Source: Alitta virens (taxonomy: Eukaryota; Annelida; Polychaeta; Phyllodocida; Nereididae). Taken from it: 64,000 bases of DNA. Position numbers and translations under genes: made by a program. Shown piece after piece: positions 34,825 to 46,218 of the stretch (position 1 is the stretch's first letter; each line of letters starts with the position of its first letter). The stretch is from positions 8,576,001-8,640,000 of the forward strand of contig OW028577.1 of NCBI GenBank assembly GCA_932294295.1, read 5' to 3'. Below the pieces are notes generated by a model. It did no database searches, was not told the origin of the DNA, and worked only from the letters and a program-made list of their open reading frames with translations.

Positions 34825-36231
34825 AAAGGTGGTGGATTCTTTTTAATTTTTATTTTCATAAAAAAGACTGTACATAGTACAAACATGGCTGCTGTTTTTC
34901 ATATCTAAATGGCACAACTGCAAGAAGCATTAACTGACTTCTGGTGCTTTGTTAAAATTTTTGTGATATGTTTACATTTTACATAATGTTGAAGCAATTT
35001 TGTTTTTATTGTAGTTCAAATATGGTTTTATACTTTCAAAGAAGAAAACTTCTGTGCTTATAAAAAATAGGGAAAACAAACCTGTTGTTTAAGTTAAGCA
35101 TTTATGTGTACACATGTAAATATGATGTATATATATACCATATTGATAATTGTTTTCCCTATTTTTTGCATGACTGTCTTTATGGAACTGTAAACATTCC
35201 ATGCATGTTTAGGATTTGACTAGAAAATAAGAAGTTTTACTTGCATGACAAATGAAATGTATAGCTTTAAGAAATCTGTAATCACTTTTAAGAAATCCAG
35301 TTGTAATTAGTTAAATTTTGCAAGTTCTCAATCTTTGAAGATTCTTTGTTTTTTTATGAATGTTGATCTTTACAGGTTTGTGATTTGATGTGTGCCACTT
35401 TCGTGTTAATTCAGATGAGCTCAATTATGAATGTTAAAATGATTTAGATCAGAATGTACAGAACACAAGCAATCTTTGGATTGACAATCAATGTATTTAT
35501 TGAACAAAAATTTAATATTTATATTTTGAAGAAGCTGTGATGCAAGATAGAAGTCTACTGTATGACCATCATATTTTAAATACCACCAGAATTTATATAT
35601 TAATTAAGGAGTATTCATTACTGAAAACAAATTGCTTCACTCTGAAACTTTCCACGTTGAAGTTGGTTTACCAGACTGCATTTTTGTTAGCTTTGGAGTT
35701 ACTTAATTTTTATAAAAAGCTGTGGTGAAGACTTGTTTTTTGTCACTTTCTAAAATTAACTTTTATCAAAGTTGAAATGACACAGAAGTCTTTGAATTTC
35801 ATCAAAAACAATATATATGCTAGCTCAATGAAATTATGAACCACATCGCACAAGAATTGTAGGTTGCTACTTTGAGCTGGTTGTAATAGATAATTTTTTT
35901 TTTAGTATAATATTCATCAATAGGTCTTAAGTAATGCTTATAAATAGATAGTTTTGTAGTTAAACATTAGGAAATCGAGGTCATAAATCTTTCTGAGTTT
36001 GTACTGGAGGCGCTGTTTGGGAAAATAGCTGTTTTCCAGTCATTTGATGTTGGAGATGTCGGTCCAAATTCTGGAGACAATGCTTGTAGTGAAGTTTTTT
36101 GTTAGATGTCTAGTTTACAACACAAGGGTGGCACAGAGTCTGGTACAGATGTCAATGGGGGTTAAACTTATGCCTGGTTATTACGTTAAAACCAATAAAA
36201 ATGATGGTGGAGAGTGGAAATTAAAACAAAC
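34825..36231. other. 3' UTR and downstream flank of the HSF gene
   Basis: AT-rich; the 3' UTR probably occupies the first few hundred bases. No canonical AATAAA could be fixed as the end signal. From about 36040 to 36231 the sequence may belong to the DIRS-like element's outer part. Confidence 0.4.
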
Positions 36232-38184
36232 CAAAAGTGATGCTTACACTGCTGCTGCTGCAAAGGCACTGACAAGGGGTGAAACTTTCACCCCAAAGAT
36301 GGGGTGATGCTAATCTGCATAGATAAGCAGTGATGCGCTGGTGTGCATCTTTAACGACTATTAATAGAAATATTAATATACCTTAAAGACATCATACAAA
36401 CAAACCAGTAGAAAATGGGCAAAGTTTATTAAAATTAATAACTATACAATTAATGATGTGCGCAGTACCACGGTTAATAATTGCACAGGCTGCAATAGAT
36501 AAAAACAGATTTTTTTTTTATAACAAAGTTATTGATTAATGTCCGTATACACTTTGATTATCTTGTTTGCCCATTGAGCAGCCCAGAGATGGGCAGCAGG
36601 TTCTAATGCCAGAACTTCAAGGCAAATAATGTGTAACCCAGCTGCCCCAGGCCAATCAGACCACTGAATATTAAAAGCTTGTTATCAATGATGGGCAAAG
36701 TGCCATTAAAATGCACAGAAAAATCAAGCCACCATGAAAAATCTAGGCGCATGTTTTTTTTAATCCTGGTTCTGTGTGAGGGAGCTTGTAACAAGTTAAT
36801 ACAATCCAATATGCGTTGCAGGTGGGGGGCCTACCACCTTGGATTACTTGGCTGGCCCAAGAAAGCTTGCCAGCAAGAAATTGCAGTTGCTTTTTTGAAA
36901 CTGATTTGCGCTGATTAAAATGCTGCAGAAAGGTCTCCAATTTCTCCTTGAGAAGTGATAAGGTTCAGATGTTGGATTCAAGTTCAACTCCAAGGAATGT
37001 GATGTGCTGGGCTATGCCCACAACTTTATTGTAATTAATGCTAAAGCCCAGATAACGCAGGAGTTTGATGAGTTCCAGGGCTTGTCTGCTACATTCCTCT
37101 TTGATGTCCGCAATCAGAAGGAAGTCATCAAGATAGGCTATGCATTTTGAGAAGCCTTTAATTGCCATTATGCGTCTGACAGCTTGAGACAGGTCATTAA
37201 TGAGCCTGCTGTCATACATCCAAGTGGGTGACAGGTCACCATTAAAAGTCCATTCCAGGCCAGATATGGTATGCTTATGGGGGTGGAGCTTGACAGATCG
37301 GTATGCCCTGGCGGCTGACAGCATCTTGCACTGACTGATAGGAAAATTCCACTTTATCCCTGCTGAGGTCACCAGTCGACATAAGAAAGTTCATCAGTTT
37401 CTTATTTGCTGCTCCCCACTCAGCTATTGTGATGCCAGACAGGTTCACCTCACTCTGCTTGAGGAATATCCTGCCATCCTCACCATGTGAAAGGACCATC
37501 CTGACTCTTCTCTTTTTCTGCAGCTGTTCTTTGACTTTCTCTGGCAGAAATTTTGCCTTCTTTCCTGTTAACCTGGCTGTTAGCAGGATTCGTGGATCAT
37601 AAGCCATGGCAGGAGCTGGGACAACTTCTTCTTGCACTGTTGGGAGAGTGCCACCATTCAGCAATGCATCTAGTGTTTTGCCTGCTGACAGCAAAACATC
37701 TGATCAAGATTGCCCTTCCTGGGTATCCAAGGACTGTTCAGGTGTACTTTCTTCAGTCACAGATGCTGAGCTGGAGGCTGGCTTTGCTGGTCCCTCTGAC
37801 TCCATGAAGTGAGTATTGCCCAAGGTACCCAGGGCTTTCCTCACAAGCACTTCCTGGCCCACAGAAATCCTAGTTCTTCTAATATCTCCAGGTTTAGCCA
37901 GAAGCAGAACTGCCAGATCGCATAGTCCTTGAGACTTTAAAGCTTTTTGGGTGTCAGAGCCAAACTTGCTCTCCTTAGCCCAAACCCGAAAATCAAAATC
38001 CTCATCAGCCATAGTAACAAATTTAAACAAGCCACAAGTGATGCTAACATTGCTGCTGCTGCAAATGCACTGACAAGGGGCGAAACTTTCACCCCAAAGA
38101 TGGGGTGATGCTAATCTGCATAGATAAGCAGTGACACGCTGGTGTGCATCTTTAAAGACTATTAATAGAAATATTAATATACCA
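36232..38184 (-). mobile_element. Internally deleted DIRS-like retrotransposon with terminal direct repeats
   Basis: Direct repeats of about 150 bp bound the element: 36232-36382 and 38032-38184, both with CTGACAAGGGG, TTTCACCCCAAAGATGGGGT and ATTAATAGAAATATTAATATACC. Reading from the right repeat, an ORF starts at 38012 (MADEDFDFRVWAKESKF, gag-like). It is broken by a TGA near 37704 and resumes to about 37275. A second frame (37372-36965) is RT of DIRS/Ngaro type: AYRSVKLHPH, GLEWTFNGD, CIAYLDDFLLIA, LLRYLGFSINYNKVVG and ITFLGVELES. The segment between YDSRL and NDLSQAVRR (usual PFG motif) is missing. After a further TGA, KLSWASQVIQGGRP continues. RNase H, methyltransferase-like and tyrosine recombinase parts are absent, so the copy is dead. 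Confidence 0.82.
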
Positions 38185-39990
38185 AAAATTGTCAAAAATT
38201 TTTGAGGGGTTACTGAAATTTTTGTGGTACTGTCAAATATATTCTGTTTTATGATACGAAAATATCATATATGCAGCTTAACTCATATAAACATATTAAC
38301 CTAAGAAAGTATAATGCCATAAAAATTTATAAATGCCATTTTGCAGAGGTATCTGTACAAAAATAGTTTGCATATCCCAAAATGCTGAGCAGAAGCTCAT
38401 TCAAACTTTATAAATACATGAAAGCACTTTTATGTCATTGATCTATGCTGCAAAAAATTAAATAAAATATTTTACATATGTTGCTTATATGAGCAAAGGC
38501 AGATCCAGAACTTACGCATAAGAAGTAAACATTTTGGGAATGACGTCTTTCATAGCATATGCACTTCCTGCTATCAATAAGGACAGAAACACTGAAGGAA
38601 AGTATGCAATAGCAAGAAATAAACAAATGAAACAAAACATATGAGGAAAGGAATTTAAAGTAACTGCAAAAATAGGAAAACCAAGAAAACTGAATTTTTA
38701 CGACTACTTATGATTACAGCAATTAACTCACCGTTGTGTAGTCTACATTTTAAGGTAACACAAAATACATATTTACACTACAATGTTAACACTACGATAT
38801 GATTGCATACTACCGCAGAAGAAAAATAAGTAAGATGGAATGATGGGGAATACATGCATGCAATGAACATGTACTTGCCCTCACTTTAAGACTACCTCAT
38901 CATCAAGACTCCCTCAGAATTGAGGCCGCTAAAATTAAGACTTTAAATAGTGGAAGCACTTGAATGTATAGTCTTTTCACACTTAACCTCACCTCTGACA
39001 CCATGCATGAATTTTGCAATAAGGATGGTCTTAACAGTGAGGTTCGAAATGGTACTAGTGTCTAGTCTACCACAGACATTTTTATGATTTCAAGCAATGG
39101 GCAATATAGCCAGGAACCATATTTCCGTAGTGTAAATCATAGGCATAGTATGGAGATCAGTTTATCCACTAATTTGAATCTAAATATTGACCAACCCTGG
39201 CAGCACATGCTCCTCGTAAGCCAAGTGGAATCTGTAGTAGTAAAAAGAACATGATTATGGTATATTTTATGATGATGAAAAAATGTAGAGGCTCTTCCAA
39301 AAGGTGCTTACCATCCAAGGAAAACCTATGAGAATTGACAGTAATTTATGTCTGCATAGTGAAGGATATATGTGTAACTCCTGGCAGAGTATACCTCATT
39401 TTAGCCTAGAGGAATACACATCATAGCTCACTAACCATGGGTTACCAAACCATTTGTGAACATTACTGTAATAGCATATTGGCGTGTCTCCGACCAGTTA
39501 CTCCATGCCTAACTGCATTGAACCTGGCCATGATTTTATATAGACTACTGGAGTTCTGCAAATTTTTCAACAGTTTTGGTGCTTTACGTCTTGGCAAAGA
39601 TACCGTGTACAATGTAACCTCGCCAATTGATTATCATGGAGCCACCATGATATGCAGTTAAGGTGGTCTTAATCGTGTTGTAAAATGTGATATTTAAGTA
39701 CGATCCAAAATGGGTGGTCTTGCTAATGCAAGCAGACAGAAATCTGACTTCTGTGATATGTATCACTCAGAACAAGCCCTGCAGCATTCACCCACTCAAT
39801 AATTCAGACACCGATATTGTCTGACATTATAAGATAAAAAATATCACAATGTTCAAATGCTTATACCCCTGGCATAAGGTCACTGACCAGGACATAACTG
39901 TACTTCGGATGGATACTCTGATTCACCAGCAAAAGCATTATGATGTGTCTCTCTGCAGGAATCTACAATGCTGTTATAAATCCAATTTTG
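38185..39990. other. No gene recognised
   Basis: AT-rich sequence; open frames here are short and without motifs. Confidence 0.4.
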
Positions 39991-40006
39991 ATGAAATTGA
40001 TAAAGG

Positions 40007-40246
40007 GTGTGTTATAATTTAGTGAATATATGTCTACAAGCTGGACAGTGCCTTCTCTCAAAGCAGCCAAATGCCAAGAGGAGCAAATGCATCCCTGGAT
40101 GGACTGATATAGTTAAGCCACACAGGCAGGAGTCTTTATTTTGGTTTAATTTGTGGAAGCAAGCTGGAAAGGCGAGACAAGGTGTTTTGTATAACAGCAT
40201 GATGGATAGTAAAAAAAAACTGGATTTTTATGCTATGTGTACATAG
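40007..40246 (+). pseudogene. LINE ORF2 linker fragment (between endonuclease and RT)
   Basis: The frame reads KCIPGWTDIVKPHRQESLFW, then FNLWKQAGKARQGVLYNSMM and SKKKLDFYAM. This resembles the PGWN..V...H..AR..F..W...GRPR.G....M...R..FK segment found in many LINE polyproteins. No RT follows, so it is truncated. Immediately after it begins a repeat shared with the window's right end. Confidence 0.6.
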
Positions 40247-41175
40247 ATTTACTTCAATGACATTATGTTTCTTATGGTTAACAAAAATTGGTAGAGTTGA
40301 AAATTTGGTATCAAATTTGTAATTTGCTGCATGAACTTATAGATCTGACTTTGAGTAGCCAGCTATAACAGGACAGTTCTGGTTAATGGCATAAATGCTG
40401 TTATAATGCTTTCGTGATAACAGTTCATCTATGTCTCTAGCAATAATAGCATCAGCAATATCTGTACTGCACAGCTTCTGTGTAGTAATCCCATCAAATG
40501 TAATCTTAATAATGCATTCGTGATGAGTCATTCATATATATCAGTAGCTGGCTTGACCATCATTTTTAAAGAATCTGTAACTGGAAATAATGATTGTACT
40601 ATCTTATCATGTAAGACGACCATTCACTCTAATATGTTTTAGGAGATGGGGTAAAGGTCACAAGACTGAATATGAAATTTTCAGATGCTTTTCCTTTCAA
40701 TATCTGCACAAAACTTCAGTACCATCCACAGTGAAGTGGTAATGCGTTAACTTTGATGATGGTTTAATGTTTTATTATAAATACTGCTGTTTAAATGGTT
40801 ATGACAGTAAGTAAGTTGGTTATATGTGAAAGCTCTCAGGTTTTACAAAATATATCTAGTTTTATATCAGTCTTTCAAGGTTTTAGTAACTTGTCCACCC
40901 AAAATGTGTATGTTTGCTTACAGACAACACGAGTTCAACCTGACCCTGCTCTGAGCTCTTTGACAAAAACCTAAACACTTGTTCCACTATCGAACTGCAA
41001 AAATCCAATGTTTTAATTACAGTATACTGGCTCTTGTTCTACAACAGACACTCTTCTGAGAAGCACATGATAACATTGAGGGGGGGGGAGGGCTATCTGG
41101 TTATCTAAGTGCTCCAAATAGGAAACACTTGATTGGCAATTCAGAGATAGCTGTTAATTGGTACTAAAGATATAT
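40239..41175 (+). repeat. Dispersed repeat, copy 1 (partner 63311-63951)
   Basis: High similarity to 63311-63951 in the same orientation: TTCAATGACATTATGTTTCT, GTAAGACGACCATTCACTCT, ACTTCAGTACCATCCACAGT, a G-run and CTATCTGGTTATCTAAGTGC. This copy has about 200 bp (roughly 40320-40550) and about 70 bp (near 40875-40940) absent from the other copy. Both may be the 3' part of one LINE. Confidence 0.85.
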
Positions 41176-42579
41176 CACTGAAAACATTCTTGACCAGAAA
41201 GTAATATTCTAACTTATATGGTGGCTATTTAATTTAATAATAACCCAAATATGAGCAAAAAGTATGTGAAAGTTAACACATTAATCATTGAACTGACTCA
41301 ATTGTACCTCAAATGAATGTAAAACAAATCTAAATAACTGTAAATATACATGTGAGTTTGCCCAGGTTTAGTTCACACAAATAAGATTGGAAATATATCA
41401 TCAAGGAGTATTCAAAATGGTAAGTTGTATAAAAAATATTATATCTATGACCTAACTTCAGTGCTTTTAACAATTTCCACATACATTTTCCACATCTTCT
41501 CTGTGTCATTTGAATAGCTGGTTTTCAAGAAATAACTTTGAGTAAAGATTCAGGTTTTTGCAGTCTTTGGTGAATAGTTCAGCTCCAACATCGGGGCGCC
41601 AGATTGCATCAAATGTATCGAAAGTATGGCTGTTGGCTGAGCATCTGAAAGACAATTACACACGATATTAAATTTATTCAAACTTTTGCAGAAGGAAAAC
41701 AGGCAACCAGCTGTGAATTAGGGCTCTATATTGTTTGATCCAAGTGATACGATATGCATAATCGATACTCTCATTCGATACATGATGCGTATCGTCGAAA
41801 CACATTCATAGTAAATTTGTTATATTCCCAAACAACGAAACTCTAGAATCTAGCCTACTGAAGGCAGATGCCTAAACAAAGTTAGGGGCATGGACATTGT
41901 AAAATAATTTTCATGTTATATAACTAAAAGAGCTCTAAAGGGGCATTCACACTGTCACATACAAAACCTACGAGTGATCACGTACGTCAAAAATGGGCTA
42001 TACGTAGCTATACGTGCTCACTCGTGGCTCTGTTAATCAGGTATAGATGTTTTCCACGAACGTACGTGAGGCAGTTGTGGATCGCTCGCCAGACATCCGT
42101 AAAAGCACTCGCCGGAGTTCAGTCAAACGCTCGCCGAACATCCTTGATGCATCCGTAAGGCACTCGTAGATCGTCCGATGGACGTCCGTAAAGCACTTAC
42201 AAATATTCTGTTTATTTTGATCCGAAGCTCCAGGGATCGGGGGAATTTATACATCTGATATTGCCTGCAATATCAATTCTAGTTTATTATTATTATTATT
42301 ATTTCATCATATATGACTAAGGATAAAAGATAATCTGTAAAATTCCAAATTTAATTCTTCTAATGTTATTAGGTGAACAATATTGACACTCATACTGCCA
42401 CATGGCTAATCTGAAAATTCTATTGCCTTAGATTAATATATTTGTACAAAGATTATATTCGTATTCCTAATGTCAGATGACAGTCGTTAGCTGACAAATT
42501 TAATAATCACTGAACTATGCAGACAATTAATAAAGTATTGCATTGTTTTCTGCTATTATTAGTACAATTGATTTTATGA
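41176..42579. other. No gene recognised; CpG-rich patch at 41940-42210
   Basis: Mostly AT-rich. The patch 41940-42210 is unusually CpG-rich, with repeated ATCCGTAA(A)AGCACTCG and CGTACGT motifs, and differs from its surroundings; it may be a young repeat of unknown type. Confidence 0.4.
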
Positions 42580-42970
42580 TTTTATTTCAGCTTTTACAAG
42601 AAGAAAGCAAGAAAAGACACAGCGACACCAGCTAGGACTTATTTGGAGTTCTCATGAAATCTTCCATTGAGATGTTTGCAGATAGTAAAAGAGAAGTGGC
42701 AATTGCTGAAGTCCTGAAAATGTATCCACCTTTAAGGACAGAAGATTGGGGTACATGCTAATTATTTTTATAATTTTAATATTCAAGTTCACCCAAATTA
42801 ATAGAATGAATTGATTATGGCCATAAGAGTGCTTTATTAATGTTACGAAATGTGTCATTGCAGTTCATGAAAGAATGCAAGAAAATGTTTCCTCAAGGAA
42901 AATTTCTAGAAATATTATGCGATGATCCTGCAACTGAGGGGCAAACAAGCACTGGAAACATACAGTCAAA
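42580..42970 (+). pseudogene. Possible exons of an unidentified protein
   Basis: After an acceptor TTTCAG (42590), one frame reads LLQEESKKRHSDTS, a TAG, and then MFADSKREVAIAEVLKMYPP LRTEDWG up to a possible donor GTACAT. A second block after TTGCAG (42863) reads FMKECKKMFPQGKFLEILCD D. The composition and spacing look exon-like but I recognise no family, and the in-frame stop suggests decay. Confidence 0.25.
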
Positions 42971-43084
42971 AACAGGTCACAGTTGCAACACACCTCAGTG
43001 ACAAGAATTAATGGTAAGGGTAAATTAAACAACTAAGTACTGCTGAGTAATTTACAGTTTTAATCAAAAGGCAACATTATTAAT

Positions 43085-43481
43085 CTAATGCACATGCAAA
43101 TTTTGAGTACCACCTGACATAAGTTGTATGGGATAGGTCATGATAGATACGTTCAGCCAGATAAATTGGAATGTCTTGGCAGAAGAAATAGTAGACCATC
43201 AACAAAGATTCTAATGTCAGTTTTGAGCCCTGAAATAAAGAAAATATATATTTCAATCATGAAGTGATGTCTGAATTCTGGAAATTGAAAAAACAACCAT
43301 TCGTTGTAATGATACTTACAGCAAATACAGTTCCATGCCGTATCGTTTTACAAGAGATACAGTTGGAGCATAACCACATCTGACGATCTGTGGTTACTTT
43401 CTGTGGCTTGCTGATTAGAGTCATGTCAGTATTACACCGAAAACACATTGATGCTTTCCTTAAAAATCTGTGTTTTCTCAT
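43085..43481 (-). pseudogene. Merlin/ISXO2-like transposase, N-terminal fragment
   Basis: Exon 1 (43481-43320, donor GTAAGT) encodes a zinc ribbon, C..C (MCFRCNTDM) and C..C (WLCSNCISCK), followed by TIRHGTVFA. Exon 2 (43229 to about 43085, acceptor TTTCAG, phase 0) continues GSKLTLESLLMVYYFFCQDI and LSHTTYVRWYSKF. This is the usual order of ISXO2/IS1595-type transposases, which in animals form the Merlin superfamily: zinc ribbon, SxF(F)xGSKLxL, helix-turn-helix. The catalytic DDE part is not seen. It may be an inactive relic or the 5' end of a domesticated gene. Confidence 0.65.
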
Positions 43482-43678
43482 AGATTTAATGCAAAATTCT
43501 TTGCTTTGAACAGCATTGCCAATATTATACTAAGTATGCAAATCCTGAAACCTGGGACTATGAAGCTAACAGATTAACATATTAAAATGTTCACTTTCTT
43601 TGGTTATCCTAGCACAAAGCTGGGATGGCAATAACACGAATACAATGTTAATGTTATACATGTCAGGAGCCCACAAAT

Positions 43679-43787
43679 TTGTCTCATTGCCGTGGTCCCT
43701 GCCTGTCCTAATTAGCCCAACAGGTGCAGAAACACAGGACGTAAAGCCCTAATCACACACACACACGCACACACACACACACACACA
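43679..43787 (+). mobile_element. tRNA-derived SINE, copy 7, strongly 5'-truncated
   Basis: Only the body from TTGTCTCATTGCC onward and a (CA)n tail are present. Flanking 15-mers CAGGAGCCCACAAAT (43664-43678) and CAGGAACCCACAAAT (43788-43802) are a target duplication with one mismatch. The tRNA-like head was lost during insertion. Confidence 0.92.
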
Positions 43788-43887
43788 CAGGAACCCACAA
43801 ATGTAAACCTGTGACATAACAATGAAATATGCTGTTTATATGATGTTGTTTGTTTAACAATGTTGTTTTAAACCAAGCTCAAGGTAA

Positions 43888-44323
43888 TGTTGTGTATTAT
43901 AGTTGAGGAATAACTCTTAACACAGAGTATAGCTTGGCATAGAAAGGGTGGCTTTTAATCCAACATATAAACAAGGTATATGCAATGTATAGATACAAGT
44001 ATCAGGTTCAGCTACAGCTGGTCAACTAACTAAACTTAAGGTTGCACAAGTATTTCAAAGCCCCTTTTTCCAGGGGTCAGTTTGCTATTGGTTCTCTCTA
44101 CTCCAGTGCACATATACATGGCCTGTTCTTATTGGCTTGTGCCTTGGGGTGGACAGTGGTCACTACCCTTTTTCTGGTTCACCTATCTTTGTTTAAGTTT
44201 TAGACTTTAAATGCCTTAAAGCAGGCTTGCTTAAAGTTCTTATTACTGAACTCTTAAGTCATAGTTCAGTAATACATAATAGATTGACATTTTGTTACAT
44301 TAATACATTTTGACTATATGACA
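43888..44323 (-). repeat. 3' LTR of the Gypsy element
   Basis: 436 bp, beginning TGTCATATAGTC and ending ...ACACAACA on the minus strand. By eye it is identical to the 5' LTR. The sequence just upstream in element orientation (minus strand, 44324 upward) reads CTTATCAACTGACAGCA, not a purine run. Confidence 0.95.
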
Positions 44324-44439
44324 TGCTGTCAGTTGATAAGGTAAAAATTTGAGAGAATTTTAGCTATAAAAGATGAAATAAACAAAATTTTTACATTTGA
44401 TAACATTTGAGAATATTTGACATTATTGTTACATTGTGA

Positions 44440-44513
44440 TATTTTGTTACATTGATACTTGTAGACACATTCATTAATACATTCATTAATACATTTTGAC
44501 TATGTGACTTTGT
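44440..44513 (-). repeat. Partial duplicate of the LTR terminus inside the 3' region
   Basis: TTTTGTTACATTGATAC and CATTAATACATTTTGACTAT GTGAC resemble the outer end of the LTR (TTTTGTTACATTAATACATT TTGACTATATGACA), with a short internal duplication (CATTAATA twice). It may mark an earlier LTR boundary or a template switch. Confidence 0.55.
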
Positions 44514-44681
44514 GAAATTGTTCGTATTGTCTTTTGATTTGTGTTCTTCGTCCGGTACTTCCTTCTTACGTGATGGACCACTTGATGGTGTGCGCGTCTT
44601 ATGCATGCGCATACTTCAGATCGATCTCGGTAGTGTGGGGTGGGATACGTCTTATCTTGAAGTTTCTGCATAAGATGGTCT

Positions 44682-45004
44682 TGACACGGCTTACGAAAGA
44701 AGATCAGCATTTGGCTGGATCACCAGGGACACGACTTATGATCTTCTTTCAGCGATTTTGATGGAGCGGAGATCGTGAGATGGTGACACGAGGACTGACA
44801 CGGCTTACGACTGAAGATCAGCATTTGGCTGGATCACCAGGGACACGACTTATGATCTTCAGTCAGCGAAGGTGGTGTTGCGGTGCTTCTGATGTGGTTA
44901 CACGGCGTGGCAATACTTCCGATGTGGCGTCACGGCTTACAACTGAAGATCAGCATTTGTCTGGATCACCAGGGACACGGCTTACGATCTTCAGTCAGCG
45001 ATGG
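44682..45004 (-). repeat. Three structured hairpin repeats in the element's 3' region
   Basis: Three copies of CACGGCTTAC..(stem)..AGCATTTG(G/T)CTGGATCACC AGGGACACG..(stem). Stems are 44695-44706/44739-44750 (12 bp), 44809-44820/44853-44864 (12 bp) and 44942-44951/44986-44995 (10 bp). In copy 1 the arm is GAAAGAAGATCA, in copy 2 GACTGAAGATCA, and each has its exact complement on the other side. A small inner hairpin CTGG-ATCA-CCAG is conserved. The repeats lie between pol and the 3' LTR. Confidence 0.9.
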
Positions 45005-45613
45005 TGGTGTTGTGGTACTTCCAGTGTGGTGTACTGACGGCCTCGGCTGATGCTGGTTGGCTGGACTGGCTTGTACTGGTACTGCTTTCTTATTGCTGGA
45101 ATACTGGTATATTACAAGTTAACAGTGTTTATGTGCAACATTGGATCCTGAGGACCTTCATGCGCTGTGTCATGTGTACATGTCATAGAGATACAATGGC
45201 AGATATGCTATATGGATTCAGCTCCAGTACTACTACGTCATATAGAGGTTCCAGAGAATTTGGAATAATTTTAACAGAGTAAAAAATGTTAGTGCTTGTT
45301 GTTTGTGGATAACTATAGATGGCTCAGAGACACAAGTGCATGGGATATTAAAAAATGAGGATACCGCGTATTAATTCAATACGACGCGAAGTAATTTTGC
45401 AGAAAAAAAACTTATCATTGGGCTGCCGAAGCTTTTGTAAATGGTACAAGAAAATTAGCTGCTTGTATTTCACCTCTGGTTATAGTATGGTCGTGAGAAA
45501 TACTTCCAAATCTATACTATCTATTCCTAGCCATGCTACTGTGCGTTGTCTGTGGTCGGCCGTGGTCTGTCGTCTGTTTGGGGTCTGTTTGTCTGTTTGT
45601 CGGTGTTCTGTTG

Positions 45614-45952
45614 TTATCTGTATTCTATGCTGTAGGGGTCTGACTGAGGTGTTGTTATGGAGGGGTTTGTTGAGGGAGGTGCCGATGGAGGTGGTGTTGT
45701 AGACGAGTCCTTGGAGGAAGTACTTGTCTGTCGGTGGGTGGTCCTGTCATTTGCTGGCGTCAGTGACCCTCCATTGTTGGGTTGAGGCGTGGACGCTTGG
45801 CAAGGTGAAATATTTATGCCCGGCAATTGAGCTAGACTTCTTTTGCTTAGTGTGAAGTGGTAACACTTTAACTTGTAAGAAACAATTCTACTTGAAATTC
45901 GCTTCCCTTTTTGTTTTGTGGGAAATTTGCAATTACATTCAGTAATTTCCAC
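45614..45952 (-). CDS. Small sense-strand ORF downstream of pol (112 aa)
   Basis: An open frame in element orientation, 267 nt past the pol stop. Its first half is basic and Cys-containing (MEITECNCKFPTKQKGKR); its second half is Thr/Pro/Ser/Gln-rich. No signal peptide or hydrophobic segment is seen, so it is not an envelope. It could be an accessory ORF, a pol remnant or chance. Confidence 0.3.
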   Translation of the reverse strand: MEITECNCKFPTKQKGKRISSRIVSYKLKCYHFTLSKRSLAQLPGINISPCQASTPQPNNGGSLTPANDRTTHRQTSTSSKDSSTTPPPSAPPSTNPSITTPQSDPYSIEYR

Positions 45953-46218
45953 CTGCCATGTCTATTGACACGGCTTTGCCGTATGAAAGACTTGGTTAGT
46001 CAATTTCATATCAGCTCAATGTCATCTGAATTTCAATAAATGCATTGTGTAAACACCAGATTATTGGTTGATCCACAAAAAATTTGTACTCTTAAAAAAA
46101 CGAAAAAAAATGGGAATGAGATAATGATAATGGGGATGAAGTAATGATGTGATGGTACAGAAATAAGTTTGTGTGCGAGCTCAGTTTTGAAACTTTGGTA
46201 TTGGTTTTGTCGTCTTGC

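Noticed and set aside
45614..45952. Envelope gene making the Gypsy element a retrovirus-like element
   Set aside because: The frame is only 112 aa with no signal peptide, glycosylation-rich ectodomain or membrane segment.
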